From NCBI GenBank assembly GCA_022702705.1, contig CM040433.1, positions 20,468,682-20,532,681 of the forward strand: a stretch of DNA of 64,000 bases. The letters are read 5' to 3'. The notes beneath the pieces were generated by a model. That model did not search any database, was not told the DNA's origin, and saw nothing but the letters and a program-made list of their open reading frames with translations. Shown here in pieces: positions 61,063-64,000 of the stretch; the stretch's first letter is position 1, and each line of letters begins with the position of its first letter. The translations under genes were made by a program, and so were the position numbers. This stretch comes from Papilionanthe hookeriana x Papilionanthe teres (Eukaryota > Streptophyta > Magnoliopsida > Asparagales > Orchidaceae).

Positions 61063-64000
61063 TGAAAAGGGGTCGCCTACAGAAATTGTTGGCGAATTTT
61101 TTAGATTTTAAATTTAATTTAAATATATATATAATTTAGAAAGTAGCATTTGATTTTAAAAATAGTTTTAAGTTTGAAAATTTTAAGATATGAAATCAAA
61201 CCGACCTCACATCCCAAATAGTTTATATAAACGAGCGCCGCATCACAAGCTGTGTATCTATCCCGAAGAATAGACACACTACTTGATGATGGGGCTCGAT
61301 TAAATAAACTAGAAGATTTGTGACATCTGTTTGGTCTGCGAACCAACTTTATAAGCCGACAAGTTCCCCTGCTTAAAATAAATAAATTAAGCAGGGTTTA
61401 TATTACCTGGGTTCTTAAAGTTCCCAATAAGGGCAAGCCCCTATAGTTAATTACATCTTAAATGACGTTAATCATCTAAGAAAACTCTCGATAATGATCA
61501 GTGGTTTTGCTCTCAAGAATTTCAAAGTTTAAGGTTTTCAAAGGATTGAATTTTGGAAATTTCAGAAGGGATTAGCCCGAATTCAGAACAGTTTATTTTA
61601 GGAATCAAAGGAAGAAAAGTAGGAGAAGCTGAGGATCCAAGAAGAATCTTGGCAACTTCCCAAACTATCATATTGTTTGGCTTCAATTTAGGAAAATTAT
61701 TTAATGTTTCAATCTTGCCAATTTTAATTAATTAGGACTTATATTTGTATGACATAATCATACAAATAGCCTCAAATATGTGAGGGTTTATGTCGTACCG
61801 AACGACTACCTCGGAGTCCTAAGACCGGTTAGGGCTTAATTTACATGATATGATCATGCAAATGCCTAACAAAAAGTTGAGGATTTATGTTGCACTAGGC
61901 AAACTACCTTGAAATCCTATGGCTTGGTTATTTAATTCTAAGAAAGGTTTAGCTGATGTAGATCTAAGTTTTGCTGGTGATGAGGGCCATGCTGCCCACT
62001 ATGCTCCGAGCTTCTTGTTGTTGCAGAGGTTTAGTTTTAGAAGGTGTAAATTAGGAAATGAGAGAAGTGTTTTGGTTTAGAAATTTTAAAGTCCAAATAT
62101 TTTTAATATTTTAATTAAAACAAATCTTAAAGTTGTTTAAACAGCCGATTAAGATCCCATGGTTCCGTCATACCGGCACCGTTATTTTCATCGAATTCAC
62201 TTAGTCCAGATAAATTTGCTAAACCCAACTGAATGAGTTCCACACTTTCATTTAGATTGTGGGAAATCTCGTTAGCAACATGTGGGTTACATCATCCGAG
62301 GTATTCCCGATCATTCAACGAGACGTTTTAATTTAGTTGCAATTGCAGTTTTGTTGTTTTGTTTGTGACTAAATTTTGAGTTGTTTTATATTTTGGAATG
62401 TTGTAGCGGTGAATTTTATCTTGTTGTGACTTTTAAATTAGTTTTGGGTTTCAGTTTTGTGGCTATCCTAAAGTTTTAGTTTTCATGCAACAATCTTGTT
62501 TAACATGCAAGAAAAAGTAAAGTGCAATGCATGTAAGAAAATTGCAATAAAATAAATTGCAATAAAATAAAAGCGTACCTGGAGGGTCTTCCCGTCATCC
62601 CAAGCTGCCCTTAAAACACATGTTAAGGCATTTAAATATTTCAACAAGTACCTAGGTAAAGCTAAGGGAAAGGTTTTGGTTGTCTACCAAAGTCCTAGCC
62701 CTATTACAAGTCATCTCCTATGACGTCTAGGTTCTTGTATTTTGTTTAAGGATGATTTTCTTCATCAAAGAACAATTAAATTCAATTGTTCTTCTAAAAC
62801 ATCTCATCATATTGAGAAAGTGCTTAGGACGAGTCCTAAACATCTTTTCAATACTTCGAGATTATTTTGAGTCCAAGTAAATTTAGTTGCACAGGTGAAT
62901 TAATCATCCAGGGAGTTTAGTTAAGCTTTGTCTCTTGCTCAGTGAACTTGAGCATTTGATTACCTAATGAATGAAGTGACATCTCACTTAATACTCTATT
63001 TAAGAGTTATAATAATTAAAGCCTTTAGGGGCAAGTTGGTTTGTTGTGAATTTTAATCATTCTTAATTTGAAGTTTGAGTTAATGGTTTAAAGTGATTTA
63101 GTTTAATTATGAGGTTTTAATTAATAATTTTAAGTTTGGAATAGTGTTCAAATTATTTTTGGTTTAAATCTTTATACTTTAATTGATCTTAATATTTTAA
63201 ATTAATCTTTGGTGTTTCAAATTCACTTAGATTATTCATATATCTTAATGATTTGGTTTAGGTTAAATATGATATTATAGGTTAATCTTGATTAGTTTGA
63301 TTTTTTTATATTCTTAATTATGAATTGTCTTAATATTTCAAATTTGTTTTACTTTTATTATTGAGTGATGTTAATTTAATATAATTTAAATTTAATTTAA
63401 TTGAATTTAACTTAATTTAATTTAATTTAATTTCAATATTTTTAATTTAATTTAATTTAATTGTTAAAATGTTAATTTAATTTAATTTTAATTTTAATTT
63501 AATTTTTACTTAATTTAATTTAATTTAATTTTAATTTAATTTAATTTAATTGTTAAACCACTTAATATTTTGAGCTTTCTTTTAATTTAAGGGTTATTAT
63601 TTTTTTAATTTTTAATTTACTTAGTTTGGATTATCATTTTGATCTTAATTAAGAGTTAAATATTATTGAAGTGACTTATTTAGGGATTTTTTTATTAAAG
63701 AATTAATATCCTCTCAAGTTATATCCCTATTTTTAATAATTCAAATTTTCATTAATCTTCCAAAATTTAAATTGTTTAAATAATTAAAGTTTCATTCTTC
63801 GTTTATTAAAAGTGATTAATGGGTTTCTACCCTTTTAATTTCCCAAAGTTTCACTCATCCAAGAAAGATAGAATCAAATATTTTACCCTCCATTTTAATT
63901 AAACCTAAAATTTTAATAAAGGGGTTTAAATTCTTTAATTACCTTTATGCCCTTTAAGGCTTATTTATTTCATAACTCACTAAATTGAGTTCAAATGAAC
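61063..64000 (-). mobile_element. second copy of the long LTR-like unit, cut by window end
   Basis: Inverted relative to 32045-38880. Its terminal TGAAAAGGGGTCGCC (plus strand) corresponds to GGTGATCCCTTTTTA there. The match can be followed through TTCCCGTCATCCC/GACGGGAGTGCCC, CATGTGGGTTACATCATCCG and, near the right window edge, AGGGTAAAATATTTGATT-like blocks (first copy at about 36315). No coding region. The other end lies outside the window. Confidence 0.7.
63370..63552. repeat. (TTTAA)n low-complexity repeat
   Basis: Imperfect TTTAA/TAATT pentamer units over about 180 bp within the second long LTR-like copy. The first copy has only scattered traces at the corresponding place, so it expanded in this copy. 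Confidence 0.85.

Overview
The window is nuclear DNA from a flowering plant. It holds one spliced host gene, and nearly everything else recognisable is transposable-element sequence. The plant assignment rests on the gene itself, whose product matches plant COG7 from end to end, and on the element types present: Athila-like Ty3/gypsy with a tRNA-Asp primer site, Ty1/copia with an initiator-Met primer site, and a plant RTE-type LINE. The species cannot be told from the sequence. The DNA is AT-rich, and I found no bacterial, organellar or CRISPR features.

The host gene (2363-27694, minus strand) encodes COG7, a subunit of the conserved oligomeric Golgi tethering complex. Ten exons join in frame to give an 834-residue protein, close to the Arabidopsis length (about 836). 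The introns are swollen: intron 8 is 12.1 kb, intron 1 is 4.7 kb and intron 5 is 2.9 kb. Intron 8 holds a decayed Athila-like gene fragment, three fragments of one LTR family (two of them as a head-to-head inverted pair) and a complete but dead Ty1/copia element (10930-15795). Intron 1 holds a shattered RTE-type LINE, internal duplications and a long AT/GT microsatellite. A Ty3/gypsy gag remnant lies beyond the 3' end of the gene (about 1-950).

From 27.7 kb to the right end no host gene is visible. Two large Athila-type elements, both on the minus strand, sit in older repetitive DNA. Element 2 (29209-45232, perfect 5-bp target duplication) has 1.88-kb LTRs, an intact gag, a damaged protease and an intact acidic 232-codon ORF, but no reverse transcriptase or integrase. 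It is split by a 6.8-kb non-coding, LTR-like unit (about 32045-38880). Element 1 (46038-59361) has 1.7-kb LTRs and the full gag-protease-RT-RNaseH-integrase order, broken by stops and frameshifts. It also has two extra ORFs after integrase and a repeated GC-rich hairpin module.

To the right lie older LTR-like sequence, a 39-bp minisatellite of about 11 units (60403-60833), and a second, inverted copy of the 6.8-kb family (61063 to the window end, cut off).

The most unusual points are the repeated hairpin ahead of each post-integrase ORF and in the LTR of element 1, the coding content of element 2, the purine-only 3' splice site of COG7 intron 2, and the inverted LTR pair inside a housekeeping-gene intron.
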